In this document: positions 9,101 to 16,949 of the stretch, piece after piece
Numbering within the stretch: the stretch's first letter is position 1
How the letters are laid out: each line of letters starts with the position of its first letter
Source: Phycisphaeraceae bacterium
Lineage (GTDB): Bacteria; Planctomycetota; Phycisphaerae; Phycisphaerales; Phycisphaeraceae
Assembly (NCBI GenBank): GCA_020831765.1
Contig: JAFIFY010000184.1
Span: 26,947-90,946 of the forward strand
Length of the DNA: 64,000 bases
Direction: 5' to 3'
The notes under the pieces: model-generated
Database searches by the model: none
Told to the model about the DNA's origin: nothing
The model's input: the letters and a program-made list of their open reading frames with translations, nothing else
Translations under genes and position numbers: made by a program

Positions 9101-11586
9101 GATGGGATGGCTTGGTCTTGGCCATCACGGACGACCCAGGAAACATCAAACGGTTTGCCCGACTGGATCACCCTCCGGGGGGGAAGTCGCACGCCGATGT
9201 GGTGATTGAACTGATCCAGTGTCACCCGTGTGGATGCTGAAACCGAACGACCGCCGGTCTCGATCACCGTGACACTGATATGCCCCTGCCATCGGCCGGG
9301 CTCTTCCGGCTGCGACAGGGTCTGGAAGCGTGCATGTCCGTCGGGATCAAGAACAGCGGTTTGCGTGCGAATGCTGACCGGTGATTGCGAATCGGCCGGG
9401 CCGAATCGATATCGCGCCAATTCGCCCGAAGCGGTAAACGGAGCGGGCAGCCAGCGTCCCTCGATGCGCGCTTCCAGACCGGCGGCCGGTCTGCCGATGA
9501 GGTAGTCGGCCTGGATATCGATCAGAAGCAGGTCATCCGGGCCCGCCCATTCACGCTCGGGGGTCGCCTTGGCCTCGATGCGAACCGGCAGAAACGCTTC
9601 GACCAGGGCATCGACGCTTCCAATCGGCCGTCCGCCGCCAGGCAGGACAAGCCGGAACGTGTACCGTCCCATTGGCGCCGCTTCATCCAAGGGCTGGGTG
9701 GCGTGGAACATGCCCTGGGTCCGAGCCTTGGCCATGACATGGTGACGGGCGATGATCCGGCCATCCGGACGGTAAACCTCGACCTCGAAGGGCATGTCCT
9801 CAGGCAGGGCATGGTCCTGGCGGCGAACGATGCCGGTCAGATGAATCGACTCGCCCGGGCGATAGACCCCCCGGTCGCTGTAAAGCATGGCATCCCACAG
9901 TTCGGGCGCTGCACGGCCCGTGGTGGATACGTCCTCAACGACCCACTGGCGGCGGTCAAGCTGAAGATGGGTTCGATCCCGGCCAGATTCGGCGACAACC
10001 AGCCACGGCGCGGAACCGTCCACACCCTCGGGAAGGGCAAGCCGGCTGAACCCTTGAGCATCGGTCGTGCCCCGGGCCAGAATCTGATTGGCGGCGCAAT
10101 AGACCGTGACCGCGGCATCGGCGATGGGCAGGGCCGAATCCAGCCCGGTCAGCCATGCCACCACCTCGCCGCGCGATCGCTTGGCGGTCAGGCCCATCTC
10201 CGTGATGGTGACCGTGGTCTGCGCGCGGCTCCAGTATCGATCCCGGGCACGGGCTTCGATGTTGTAAACGCCCGGCGGAACCTCCCCCAGAAGGCTCTGC
10301 AGATCGATGGTGGCCGCGACGGGAACGTTGCGCGGCGTGTCGATCTGGACCTGCTTCTCCAGAATCGTCGTTGAAGTCGGCATGTCCGATCGGTTGAAAC
10401 GGCCCCGACTCGACGCCAGGTGAAAGGCCAGATTGCTCTCGTAGACCCGATCGATTTTCAGTTCAAACCCCTGGGTGTTGACCATGTTCAGATCAAGCCG
10501 CAGATGGCCGCGAGGCGAGAGAATGCCTCCACGAGGGTCAAACCGCATCGAAGGCCGCCGGTCAGGGATCGAGAAGCGAAGCGTCTGCTCACGGGCGAGT
10601 GTTCGGCCGGTTCGGTCGACGATGGTGGGCGGCAACACCACGGTGTAGGCCGAGCCGGGCTCGAAACGGCCGGTCAGCCGAAGTTGGTTGTATGAAGTGG
10701 AGACGGCAAGCCCCTCGACAGCGGGAGAGAGCCGGACCTGAGCATCGGCGTTGCTGCCCAGCGGCTGGTTGAAGGTCACGCCGACCGAGATCGTTTCTTC
10801 AAGTCCGGGCCGGTGCGCGTCGACTCGAAGGGCCGAAAGCGGTGTATCGGCCTGAAGTTGAAACTGTGCGTCGCGCCCGAGCGGTTGATCGGAATCGGTG
10901 CCTTCCAATGCCGCACTCACATGGACGTTCAAGCGGCCCAATGACTGTCCAGTGGCACGGGGCTGCCGCACCCGGGCGATCAGTTCACGGTCCGGTCGGT
11001 CCGTCAGTAGGGTGAATTCCAGCTCACGTCGGAAATCACCATCGCTCTCCCGCACCTTCATATGGCGGAGTAGCTGCTTAGGCTCCACAGGCAGGCTGAA
11101 GCTGATGGCGAAAGTGATGTGGGTGTGGTCACTGGAGCGAACCTCACAGCGATCGATCTCCAGCGGCTTGGGCGCGACCTCGAATTCCTTTTGCCCCTCG
11201 AGCCCAGCGCCAAGCAGCCGGGCGGCCTGTTGCCGAAGCGAAACCATGATTCTTCGGCCCGCCGGCATCTGCTCTTCGGGCATGAATTCCAGACGATCCG
11301 TCGCCGCCCACCGCCATCGACCCGGCAGCGCGGGGATCAGCGCGAATGGCGATTCCTCCAGCCATTGCCCGATCCGGTTCTCCTCGATCACCGGGCGGTT
11401 GAAAATCAGACCGATGCGATCGGCATCCTCGTCCGCCGTGTCGGGCGTGAACGCGACCACGCGAAGGCCCTTGGATTCAGACCAACGCTGCTTGGCGCGA
11501 TCGTCCACCAGCCACCAGGCGGTGAGATTGATGATCAGAAGGGGGACGAGGATCAGAAGCGCAAAACGTACGTTTCGCTGAGACAT
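6175..11586 (-). CDS. Bacterial alpha-2-macroglobulin family protein with thioester motif
   Basis: A giant envelope protein (1803 aa) of the bacterial alpha-2-macroglobulin (YfhM/MagD) family, thought to trap external proteases after bait cleavage. An uncleaved-looking N-terminal anchor (FALLILVPLLIINLTAWWLV) replaces the lipobox seen in E. coli homologues. Repeated Ig-like/MG domains fill the first ~1250 residues. GCAEQ at Cys1354-Gln1357 is the reactive thioester, followed by the helical TED domain (residues ~1340-1650, with ...GGIAYWPGDSRPDPWVSAY) and a C-terminal beta domain. A strong GGAGGTG site precedes ATG 11586. The usual partner, penicillin-binding protein 1C, is not adjacent. It has its own promoter upstream. 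Confidence 0.92.
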   Translation of the reverse strand: MSQRNVRFALLILVPLLIINLTAWWLVDDRAKQRWSESKGLRVVAFTPDTADEDADRIGLIFNRPVIEENRIGQWLEESPFALIPALPGRWRWAATDRLEFMPEEQMPAGRRIMVSLRQQAARLLGAGLEGQKEFEVAPKPLEIDRCEVRSSDHTHITFAISFSLPVEPKQLLRHMKVRESDGDFRRELEFTLLTDRPDRELIARVRQPRATGQSLGRLNVHVSAALEGTDSDQPLGRDAQFQLQADTPLSALRVDAHRPGLEETISVGVTFNQPLGSNADAQVRLSPAVEGLAVSTSYNQLRLTGRFEPGSAYTVVLPPTIVDRTGRTLAREQTLRFSIPDRRPSMRFDPRGGILSPRGHLRLDLNMVNTQGFELKIDRVYESNLAFHLASSRGRFNRSDMPTSTTILEKQVQIDTPRNVPVAATIDLQSLLGEVPPGVYNIEARARDRYWSRAQTTVTITEMGLTAKRSRGEVVAWLTGLDSALPIADAAVTVYCAANQILARGTTDAQGFSRLALPEGVDGSAPWLVVAESGRDRTHLQLDRRQWVVEDVSTTGRAAPELWDAMLYSDRGVYRPGESIHLTGIVRRQDHALPEDMPFEVEVYRPDGRIIARHHVMAKARTQGMFHATQPLDEAAPMGRYTFRLVLPGGGRPIGSVDALVEAFLPVRIEAKATPEREWAGPDDLLLIDIQADYLIGRPAAGLEARIEGRWLPAPFTASGELARYRFGPADSQSPVSIRTQTAVLDPDGHARFQTLSQPEEPGRWQGHISVTVIETGGRSVSASTRVTLDQFNHHIGVRLPPRRVIQSGKPFDVSWVVRDGQDQAIPSAKTRFELLRLEREYVLEQRGQNLQWQTVERISSVWSDLATGTEDGAPSVLSLSCPEPGLYRLRATSPETGAVTESDFFASDHGMHFDAFPSERPERLRIMPDREEASPGDLVTINVQSPFAGTLLLTMETDRVIDHRVIAMSANTVNLQWRVPAEVRSTVFFAATVIRGADHESEAWLPRRALGMARMEYDRSGHRLTPTITATDEARPGQDVDVQVRLDSWPRLDRPPMIHLWAVDEGILLAAGYNTPDPIRHFFAPRRAEVISTDVFSDLLPDHQRPTTTLSIGGDDEESASMAARRSPVSVRGPEPAIIWLKAAPLGDDGVLNTKLSLPDYTGRLRIMAVAVDEDRFGSAQKPLTVTQPLMMEVAWPRAVAPGDHFSVPIRIFNTTDKPMTVRLRIMSNEHLGIDLAHPEQARITIPAESQVLVGLAAHAESIGVAESRIIATVEDAPELSLEHKHELSIRPAAPLQAVVSAHRMEAGERLQLEPDARWMAGTERITVRISGRPTIDLLPLLDSLLAYPHGCAEQTASQLLAMMSAPRLLEADGRAEAVSALIEAGIDRLWGMQTRHGGIAYWPGDSRPDPWVSAYTAEVLVRAGQAGVRVDPRMRERLAEYLEAELNAIQSRRMDPGIQALICRALAGLGRPSMGWMARLTDQIEHLDRAARLDLAHAWYRTGRRDQARAVLDQLDRVDPARTTHVGRLTSSIVERGQQLELMAAMQPKAPRTIELAQNLLDLARTHPWMSTLEQASLIQGIHAYLERDDDEQGNCEVMVWEGVRREILREIVDEGPFTIRRQRFDQPLDIEARVQGSMYLNVVREGIPADGRSEEVDQGLRVIRRWLDREGNAIDPVTLAVGDLIIVEVSINATDVDRGEAIQNVAIVDVLPGGVEVENPRLMTSAEAARANAPTADRVEFLDDRVVLFTTVGRNVRTFRYPLRVTTEGRFTLPPIEASAMYAPATRSINGGGEIFVER

Positions 11587-11632
11587 CAAGGCACCTCCAT
11601 GTGCTCATGTCCAACATGAAAAGCCGATCGTC

Positions 11633-11644
11633 GGCCCATGGGCC
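11633..11644. repeat. 12-bp perfect palindrome GGCCCATGGGCC
   Basis: It lies in the leader of the alpha-2-macroglobulin gene, 47 nt before its ATG, next to a second small inverted repeat CCGA-TCG-TCGG. It could be an operator or an RNA stem. No other copy was noticed nearby. Confidence 0.35.
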
Positions 11645-11714
11645 AACCGAGTCAACACCGCGGATTCATTTTCGACCACAAACAGGTGATGGGAGAATCC
11701 CCACACATGTCGAT

Positions 11715-11742
11715 AGTATAGCAAGAGCAACCCACTATACAA
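11715..11742 (-). promoter_or_regulatory. Candidate promoter of the alpha-2-macroglobulin gene with overlapping inverted repeat
   Basis: On the minus strand TTGTAT (11737-11742), a 16-nt spacer and TATACT (11715-11720) make a good promoter about 120 nt before ATG 11586. GTATAG (11716-11721) and CTATAC (11735-11740) form an inverted repeat spanning the -10 and -35, a suitable position for a repressor. Confidence 0.5.
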
Positions 11743-11908
11743 AATCCGCCCTTGAAAATTTGTCTGAGGCTTGCTTTGGCTGGGGTTTATGGCGGCGCGG
11801 CCCGAGTGGCCCCCCAGGTAAGTGAGATGGGGCGGCTCAGCCAGCGTGCCTTCCGATTTTCCGTCGCGGCCGGATGTGCCGCCACCAAACGTCATGTTGG
11901 GCACTGAA

Positions 11909-11937
11909 TTGACATCGGCCGTCCGGGTCTGTTTACT
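11909..11937 (+). promoter_or_regulatory. Candidate promoter of the GH42-like gene
   Basis: A perfect TTGACA (11909-11914), a 17-nt spacer and TTTACT (11932-11937) give a predicted start near 11944, about 59 nt before ATG 12003. It and the divergent alpha-2-macroglobulin promoter account for the 416-nt gap between the two genes. Confidence 0.6.
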
Positions 11938-12002
11938 ACGAAGCTGTTGCCCTGACCTTTCGCCGCGCACCTGCCCGGCCAATCCTTGGGAGACCTTCAA
12001 AT

Positions 12003-14210
12003 ATGTCGCCTTCGCCCTCTGGTGGGGAGTCCCCTGCCCCGGCCGATACCGCCGCCGCCGGCACCAAATGGACTTCACCCAATCAACAGACTCGAATGCA
12101 GCGGAAGCTGCGCAGCCTGGCGCCAATTCCCGTCGGGGTTGTCCTGATCGAGTGGCCCGGTATGACCGAGCAGGAGATTCGCGGACACTTCAGGACCATG
12201 AAGGAGTTGGGCTATACCTGCCTCAAGCAATTCCTGCCGCTTGAGGATGGTCATGGCTTCCGGAAGATGGCCCACTGGGCGCTGGATGAGGGAATCATCC
12301 CGTTCTGGTACGCCGAGGGCGCCTACGAGGAAATAACCCCGGAACTTCTGAAGCGGCTGGGACTTCCTTCGACCATGTCCAGTGACGAAGCAATCGAGCA
12401 TCCGACCATGGTCGAGTATCAGACCAAGCTGATGCGCAAGCGCGTGGATCGCCACGCCGATGCCTACGAAGCCCAGCTACAGCAGAAGATTCGTTCCGAG
12501 CCGCGAACCGGTTCCGGCAGAGTCGTGCCCGGCGTCAATCCCCAGATCAACGGAACGGAACTGAAACCCGAGACCGTGCCGCACTTTGTCGCCTGGCTCA
12601 AGGAGCAATATGGCACGGTCGAGGCGCTCAAGGAAGCCTGGAACTGTCACATTCTGGCCGGCACGGTGAATATCCGCTGGAAGACCTGGGACGATGTCGA
12701 GCGGGAGGTCACCGAATTTCCCGACCGCGAATACCGCCATCTTCGGGACATTCTGGCCTTCAAGGCCCACACCTTCATCGAGGAGGTCTTCAGGCCTCGT
12801 GTGGCCGAACGTGACAAAGTGGACCCGGACGAGCCGCTTCGGGCCGGCGGCGAAATGGGGCTGTTCCTGCCTTTTGCCTCGCGTGGCACGGATATGGAGT
12901 TGATCGCCCTGACGATGGCCGAAGGCGGGTCGTTTTACCCTTCGCTGCACCCGGCCTGGCACTTTGAGGAAGTGGGGTTCGAGTTCGCCCGTACGGTCTA
13001 TATGCAGGCCTCGATCTCGGCCGACTGGGCGCGGGGGATATGGTCGGCCACCTGGGAGTCGACCGGTGGACCGCAGTATTTTTCCGGTGGGAAGGCTCCG
13101 TTCGTCCCCGATGCACGCAACCAGATGCCCGGAGTGACGATTGATGCCGGGGCATTGCGGCAGATGATGTTCAGCTACATGGCCGCGGGCTATCGAGGCT
13201 TTGGCATGTGGGCATGGAACCCCCGGCTTGCGGGCTGGGAAGCCGGCGAGTTCGCCCTGACCGACCGGAACCTCAAGCCGACGCGTCGGGCGGTGGAAGC
13301 CGGCAAGGTTGGAATGGCCGCGCGCCGGCTCCGCCGGGATCTTTGGGAAAGTGACAAGGAACCGCTGGTCGGTGTACTTGTTGACTGGGACAGCGAGGCG
13401 ACCTGGGCGGCGATGTCGGTGACCGGGCGCTATTTTTTCAAAAATGAACCGATCCGGGCACGGAGCGGCGCGGCCAGGGCACTGATCAATCACAACGTGC
13501 CGTGGGAGCATGTGACCACGCGGCAGTTGGCTCAAGGAGCCTGGGCTCGTTACCCGGTGATCTACCTGCCGAGCATCATCGCGCCTTCGCGTTCACTGCT
13601 GGAGAATCTCAAGACGTTCGTCGAGCGGGGCGGCCGACTGGTCATCGATACGCCTTCGGCTTATTACGATGAGTTTGGACGACTGACGCCCACCGGTGAA
13701 GGCTCGCTTTTCGAGCAGATATTCGGTGTGGTGCTGCACGAGCATGGGTTTGCCAACAATGTGCCGTACGTGGTGGGCGAGGTGCTGTGCGAAGGACTGA
13801 TTGGCATGGTCAGCACCACCCGTGCCAAAGTTTGCGCTGAGTTCGAAGTCGGCTTACCCGCGATCACCGAGGCCGATCTTGGCCGGGGACGTGCGTTGCT
13901 TATGGCTTACGAGGCCGGGCGAAATTGTTTCCAGACGGGCAACACCGCCGCCGAAGCCTTGCTGGTCAAGACCCTCCTCGGCGATCTGGAATCGCCCTAC
14001 GCCTGCGACCAGGCGATCGTCTATCGACTGGTCGGACCATCGGCCGATCATTATTTCCTGATCAATGATGGGCCGGCCGTGGAGGCGGAGCTGCGCATTG
14101 GCGACAGGGGGTATCGCTCCTGCGAAGATGCCGTCGAGCAGGTGCCAGTCGATCTGGCCCGCATCGGGCTTGAGGCTTACGACGGGCGATGGATTCGTTG
14201 TGCTAAGTGA
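12003..14210 (+). CDS. GH42-like glycoside hydrolase (beta-galactosidase type)
   Basis: A 735-aa protein with the architecture of family 42 beta-galactosidases: a TIM barrel (residues ~35-430), a beta-galactosidase trimerisation/glutamine-amidotransferase-like domain (~450-660, with YLPSIIAPSRSLLENLKTFV) and a short beta domain. The barrel start (GIIPFWYAEGAYEE) and the stretch FVAWLKEQYGTVEALKEAWN are family hallmarks. TWESTGGPQYFSGG probably contains the nucleophile Glu. The canonical Asn-Glu acid/base pair is not obvious; the matching region reads GVNPQINGTEL. No signal peptide is visible, so it is probably cytoplasmic and acts on imported oligosaccharides. An in-frame ATG at 12096 would remove a Ser/Pro-rich leader of 31 residues. 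The GH28-like gene follows 118 nt downstream. Confidence 0.8.
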   Translation: MSPSPSGGESPAPADTAAAGTKWTSPNQQTRMQRKLRSLAPIPVGVVLIEWPGMTEQEIRGHFRTMKELGYTCLKQFLPLEDGHGFRKMAHWALDEGIIPFWYAEGAYEEITPELLKRLGLPSTMSSDEAIEHPTMVEYQTKLMRKRVDRHADAYEAQLQQKIRSEPRTGSGRVVPGVNPQINGTELKPETVPHFVAWLKEQYGTVEALKEAWNCHILAGTVNIRWKTWDDVEREVTEFPDREYRHLRDILAFKAHTFIEEVFRPRVAERDKVDPDEPLRAGGEMGLFLPFASRGTDMELIALTMAEGGSFYPSLHPAWHFEEVGFEFARTVYMQASISADWARGIWSATWESTGGPQYFSGGKAPFVPDARNQMPGVTIDAGALRQMMFSYMAAGYRGFGMWAWNPRLAGWEAGEFALTDRNLKPTRRAVEAGKVGMAARRLRRDLWESDKEPLVGVLVDWDSEATWAAMSVTGRYFFKNEPIRARSGAARALINHNVPWEHVTTRQLAQGAWARYPVIYLPSIIAPSRSLLENLKTFVERGGRLVIDTPSAYYDEFGRLTPTGEGSLFEQIFGVVLHEHGFANNVPYVVGEVLCEGLIGMVSTTRAKVCAEFEVGLPAITEADLGRGRALLMAYEAGRNCFQTGNTAAEALLVKTLLGDLESPYACDQAIVYRLVGPSADHYFLINDGPAVEAELRIGDRGYRSCEDAVEQVPVDLARIGLEAYDGRWIRCAK

Positions 14211-14328
14211 TGCTTTGGTTCCGGTGGGCGAGGGGCGGGTTTGTTGACGGGGATCAAGCTGTCGGAGCGCGGCGGTCACCGAGCTCGGGGCCGCCGACCG
14301 GTCTCTGCGATTCGAAAAGGGAACCCTC

Positions 14329-15786
14329 ATGGACGAACACGGTCAAACCCCGGACTCAGTCTTTGATATTCGGATGCTGGGCGCGGTGGGTGATGGACGG
14401 ATGCTCTGCACCGCCATTGTCCAGAGCGCCATCGATCAGGCCAACGCCCGCGGTGGCGGAATCGTCTGGTTCCCGCCGGGCCTGTATAAGACCGGCACGC
14501 TTTTCCTCAAGAGCAACGTGACGGTCTGGATCGGACCGGGCGCGACTCTGCTGGCTTCGGAGAATATCGAGGATTATCCGCGACTGACCGAGGGGCACAA
14601 CAAAGACCGGCAGCCCCATCACTTCATCGTCGGCGAGAACCTGGACAACGTGGCCATCATCGGCAGCGGCACGATCGACGGCAATGGGCCAAGGTTCTGG
14701 CACCCCCAGGAAAAGCCCAATATCTGGATACGCGAGAAAAGCGTGCGCCCCAGCCCGATGATCGACCTGCGCAACTGCCGCGATGTCCGGCTGGTCGACA
14801 TTCTGCTGACCAACTCGCCGGGCTGGACCTGCCACCTGCACGACTGCGACCGGACGAACATTCGAGGCGTCCGGATTCGGAACAACCTCTTCGGCCCCAA
14901 TACCGATGGATTCGACATCACCGGGTGCCATGACCTGATGATGAGCGATTGCCTGGTGGAGACCGGCGACGATGCCATCGTGCTCAAGACCCTGCCTGAC
15001 AGCCGCGACAATCGGCGAATCACCGTAACCAACTGTGTACTGCGGACCAACTGCGTCGCTTTGAAGCTCGGCTGCAATGAATCGTTCAAGGACATGCGTC
15101 AGGTGACGTTCAGCAACTGCATCATCCACGCATCGACCCGTGCGATCGGGCTGTATACGACCGAAGGCGGGGTCTATCAGGACATTGCAATCTCGAATAT
15201 CGTCTGTGACACTTGCGTGCCCTTCATCCTCAACCGGCCGATCCACATCGACGCCAGGAAACGCCGGGAAGGCTCGGGGATCGGGGCGATCCGAAACGTC
15301 CTGATCAGCAACTTCATCGCCCGGACCGATGGTCGGGTTCTGGTCACGGCGGCCGACGGGACATCGATCGAAAACCTGACCCTGCGCGACATCCGTCTGA
15401 CTTACCCACGGCTGGATGATCCGCGTGGCACGGCTCGGGATGCCAGGAGTTCGCAATTTTCCAATCACAGCCCGGAAGCCCGGAGCGCGGCGGCGGCACT
15501 GGTCTTTGATGGTGTCCGAAATCTGGTTATTGATGGGCTCCAGATCGACTGGCCGGACCCCAGTCGCCCGGTGGACGGGGAATGGCTCGGCGGTGAGCGG
15601 GTTACCCATGGGCCGGCAATTGAGCAGACTTTCAGTTCCGCGGGCGAGACGAGCGGTTTTTCTGCCCTTTGGCTGCGCGATGTCAAGGGTGGCCGGGTGG
15701 ATGCGAGTATGGTGACTTCCAGTGACGGTAAAGCCGCCGTTGTGGACGCCAGAGACAGCAATCTTACCGTACTCGAGTCGCGTTAA
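14329..15786 (+). CDS. GH28-family glycoside hydrolase (polygalacturonase-like)
   Basis: A right-handed beta-helix enzyme (485 aa) acting on pectin-like or rhamnogalacturonan chains. The N-terminus (GDGRMLCTAIVQSAIDQA, then GGGIVWFPPGLYKTGTLFLK) and the SNVTVWIGPGATLLAS strand are typical of GH28. Catalytic Asp candidates sit in NTDGFDI and GDDAIVLK. The GHG and RIK motifs of classical polygalacturonases are not seen; the matching positions read CVALKLG and AIGLYTT, which suggests a different substrate. No signal peptide is visible. AAGGGA precedes ATG 14329. It lies 118 nt after the GH42-like gene on the same strand, consistent with a glycan-utilisation pair. Confidence 0.82.
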   Translation: MDEHGQTPDSVFDIRMLGAVGDGRMLCTAIVQSAIDQANARGGGIVWFPPGLYKTGTLFLKSNVTVWIGPGATLLASENIEDYPRLTEGHNKDRQPHHFIVGENLDNVAIIGSGTIDGNGPRFWHPQEKPNIWIREKSVRPSPMIDLRNCRDVRLVDILLTNSPGWTCHLHDCDRTNIRGVRIRNNLFGPNTDGFDITGCHDLMMSDCLVETGDDAIVLKTLPDSRDNRRITVTNCVLRTNCVALKLGCNESFKDMRQVTFSNCIIHASTRAIGLYTTEGGVYQDIAISNIVCDTCVPFILNRPIHIDARKRREGSGIGAIRNVLISNFIARTDGRVLVTAADGTSIENLTLRDIRLTYPRLDDPRGTARDARSSQFSNHSPEARSAAAALVFDGVRNLVIDGLQIDWPDPSRPVDGEWLGGERVTHGPAIEQTFSSAGETSGFSALWLRDVKGGRVDASMVTSSDGKAAVVDARDSNLTVLESR

Positions 15787-15853
15787 GCGCTTTGAAAGCC
15801 AAACTTGCGGTGAATCCTGGAATTGTGGTTCAACGTTCAGAGTCCGTGGTGCT

Positions 15854-15868
15854 CCGGCACTGAGCCGG
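15854..15868 (+). terminator. Weak hairpin after the GH28-like gene
   Basis: CCGGC-ACTGA-GCCGG makes a 5-bp stem 67 nt past the stop codon, without a T tract. A second small stem, AACAG-AAAAGA-CTGTT, lies ~13 nt further and is followed by CGGTTTTT. Either could end the glycosidase transcript. Confidence 0.3.
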
Positions 15869-15939
15869 CTGTTGTGCATTTAACAGAAAAGACTGTTCGG
15901 TTTTTAGTCAACTTCTTGCGGAAAACTCGCCAAAGCGCC

Positions 15940-15967
15940 TTGCATCCGCTTCTTCATGGTGTATCTT
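15940..15967 (+). promoter_or_regulatory. Candidate promoter of the PEP-CTERM gene
   Basis: TTGCAT (15940-15945), a 16-nt spacer and TATCTT (15962-15967) predict a start near 15974, about 122 nt before ATG 16096. The start point coincides with the left edge of the hairpin listed next. Confidence 0.5.
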
Positions 15968-15973
15968 TGAACC

Positions 15974-16007
15974 CGGTGGAAGAGGGAGGTGAGTCACCTC
16001 CCCACCG
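15974..16007 (+). promoter_or_regulatory. Strong palindrome/hairpin at the predicted 5' end of the PEP-CTERM mRNA
   Basis: GGAGGTGA-G-TCACCTCC (15985-16001) is a perfect palindrome, enclosed by CGGTGG (15974-15979) and CCACCG (16002-16007), with a 5-nt bulge on the left. There is no T tract, so a terminator is unlikely. It may stabilise the transcript, control translation, or act as a dimeric operator just after the start point. Confidence 0.6.
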
Positions 16008-16095
16008 TGTTCGTACAGAGAGCGATCGCCCCTGATGGGTGATTGGTGCGGCCGGTTTCCAGTCAATTTGGGTTTCGCGAGTGAGAGGAAAATCC

Positions 16096-16776
16096 ATGCG
16101 GTTTAAGGGAGTTTTTGTTTCCACAGCGGTGGTTGCGGCATTTTCAATGAGTTCCGCGGCATCCGCCGCGCTGATCGTCGATGACTTTTCCGAGGATGTT
16201 CCGCTGAGTGTTCTGGTTTCGGGTAGTCCGCCGATCCAGACCAATCTTGCCGACGGGCTGGGAACTCGCAGCATTTCCGCCTCCAGCCCACATGCCGGTT
16301 TCTGGGGTGTGGTTCGGACACTGCCTGATCAGAAATTGGAGTTCGCATCGGGTGCCGTACCGGTTACGTTTTCGATTGTCTACGATTTCGCTTCCAATCT
16401 GAATTTATCCGGGCTGACGGGAATTGATGTTCTTTTTGACATGGTTCAGCCTGGTTTCGAATCGACGTTGGACTTCAAAATTTCAATGACGGATGACGGC
16501 AGCCTGGGGGCGGCATTCGAATCCAGCGCGGCGGCATCGGCGGCATCGCAAAAGGTGCAGACGCCCTTCGATCCGGCCGGATTTGATGCGGGCTTCAATC
16601 TCAGTGCAGTGAGCCAGTTGGTGCTTGAGTTCAACCTTGATGCCTTTCAGGCGGTTGACTTTGTCCTGGCCGCCGATCCGGCCAACGGTGGCGGTGGTGT
16701 CATCGTCGTGCCTGAGCCGGCCAGTCTGGCTCTGATGGCCGCCGGATGCTTTATCATGGGCTACCGTCGCCGCTGA
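16096..16776 (+). CDS. PEP-CTERM sorting-domain protein, secreted
   Basis: A 226-aa exported protein. A signal peptide ends near residue 23 (VFVSTAVVAAFSMSSAASA). An extracellular beta-rich domain with no recognised family follows. The C-terminus is a canonical PEP-CTERM anchor: the VPEPASLALM motif, a hydrophobic stretch and RRR at the very end. Such proteins are processed by an exosortase and linked to surface or exopolysaccharide production; no exosortase gene is in this window. ATG 16096 is preceded by AGAGGA. The gene stands alone with its own promoter, 5' hairpin and downstream terminator. The LxxFNL-rich middle suggests a carbohydrate-binding-like jelly roll, which is only a guess. Confidence 0.88.
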   Translation: MRFKGVFVSTAVVAAFSMSSAASAALIVDDFSEDVPLSVLVSGSPPIQTNLADGLGTRSISASSPHAGFWGVVRTLPDQKLEFASGAVPVTFSIVYDFASNLNLSGLTGIDVLFDMVQPGFESTLDFKISMTDDGSLGAAFESSAAASAASQKVQTPFDPAGFDAGFNLSAVSQLVLEFNLDAFQAVDFVLAADPANGGGGVIVVPEPASLALMAAGCFIMGYRRR

Positions 16777-16813
16777 GTCACGCCAAGCGGCCACCGACGA
16801 TATGCGAACACGT

Positions 16814-16850
16814 GAAAGAGCCCGCCACTTCCATGAAGCGGCGGGCTTTC
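16814..16850 (+). terminator. Terminator-like hairpin after the PEP-CTERM gene
   Basis: GAAAG-(AG)-CCCGCC pairs with GGCGGG-CTTTC across an ACTTCCATGAAGC-type loop, then ATTTGTC. It lies 38 nt past the stop and between convergent genes, so it may serve both directions. Confidence 0.6.
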
Positions 16851-16949
16851 ATTTGTCGAATGATTCGCATAGGGACATTGCCGATGGCAGTCCCTGACCC
16901 GCGAAGGGTTCTGGCCCATCGATCGGCGATGGCCGCGGCTTGCGGAAGA

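Noticed and set aside
14356..15879. 507-codon frame antisense to the GH28-like gene
   Set aside because: The sense frame is a clear beta-helix hydrolase; the antisense frame has no family features or ribosome binding site.
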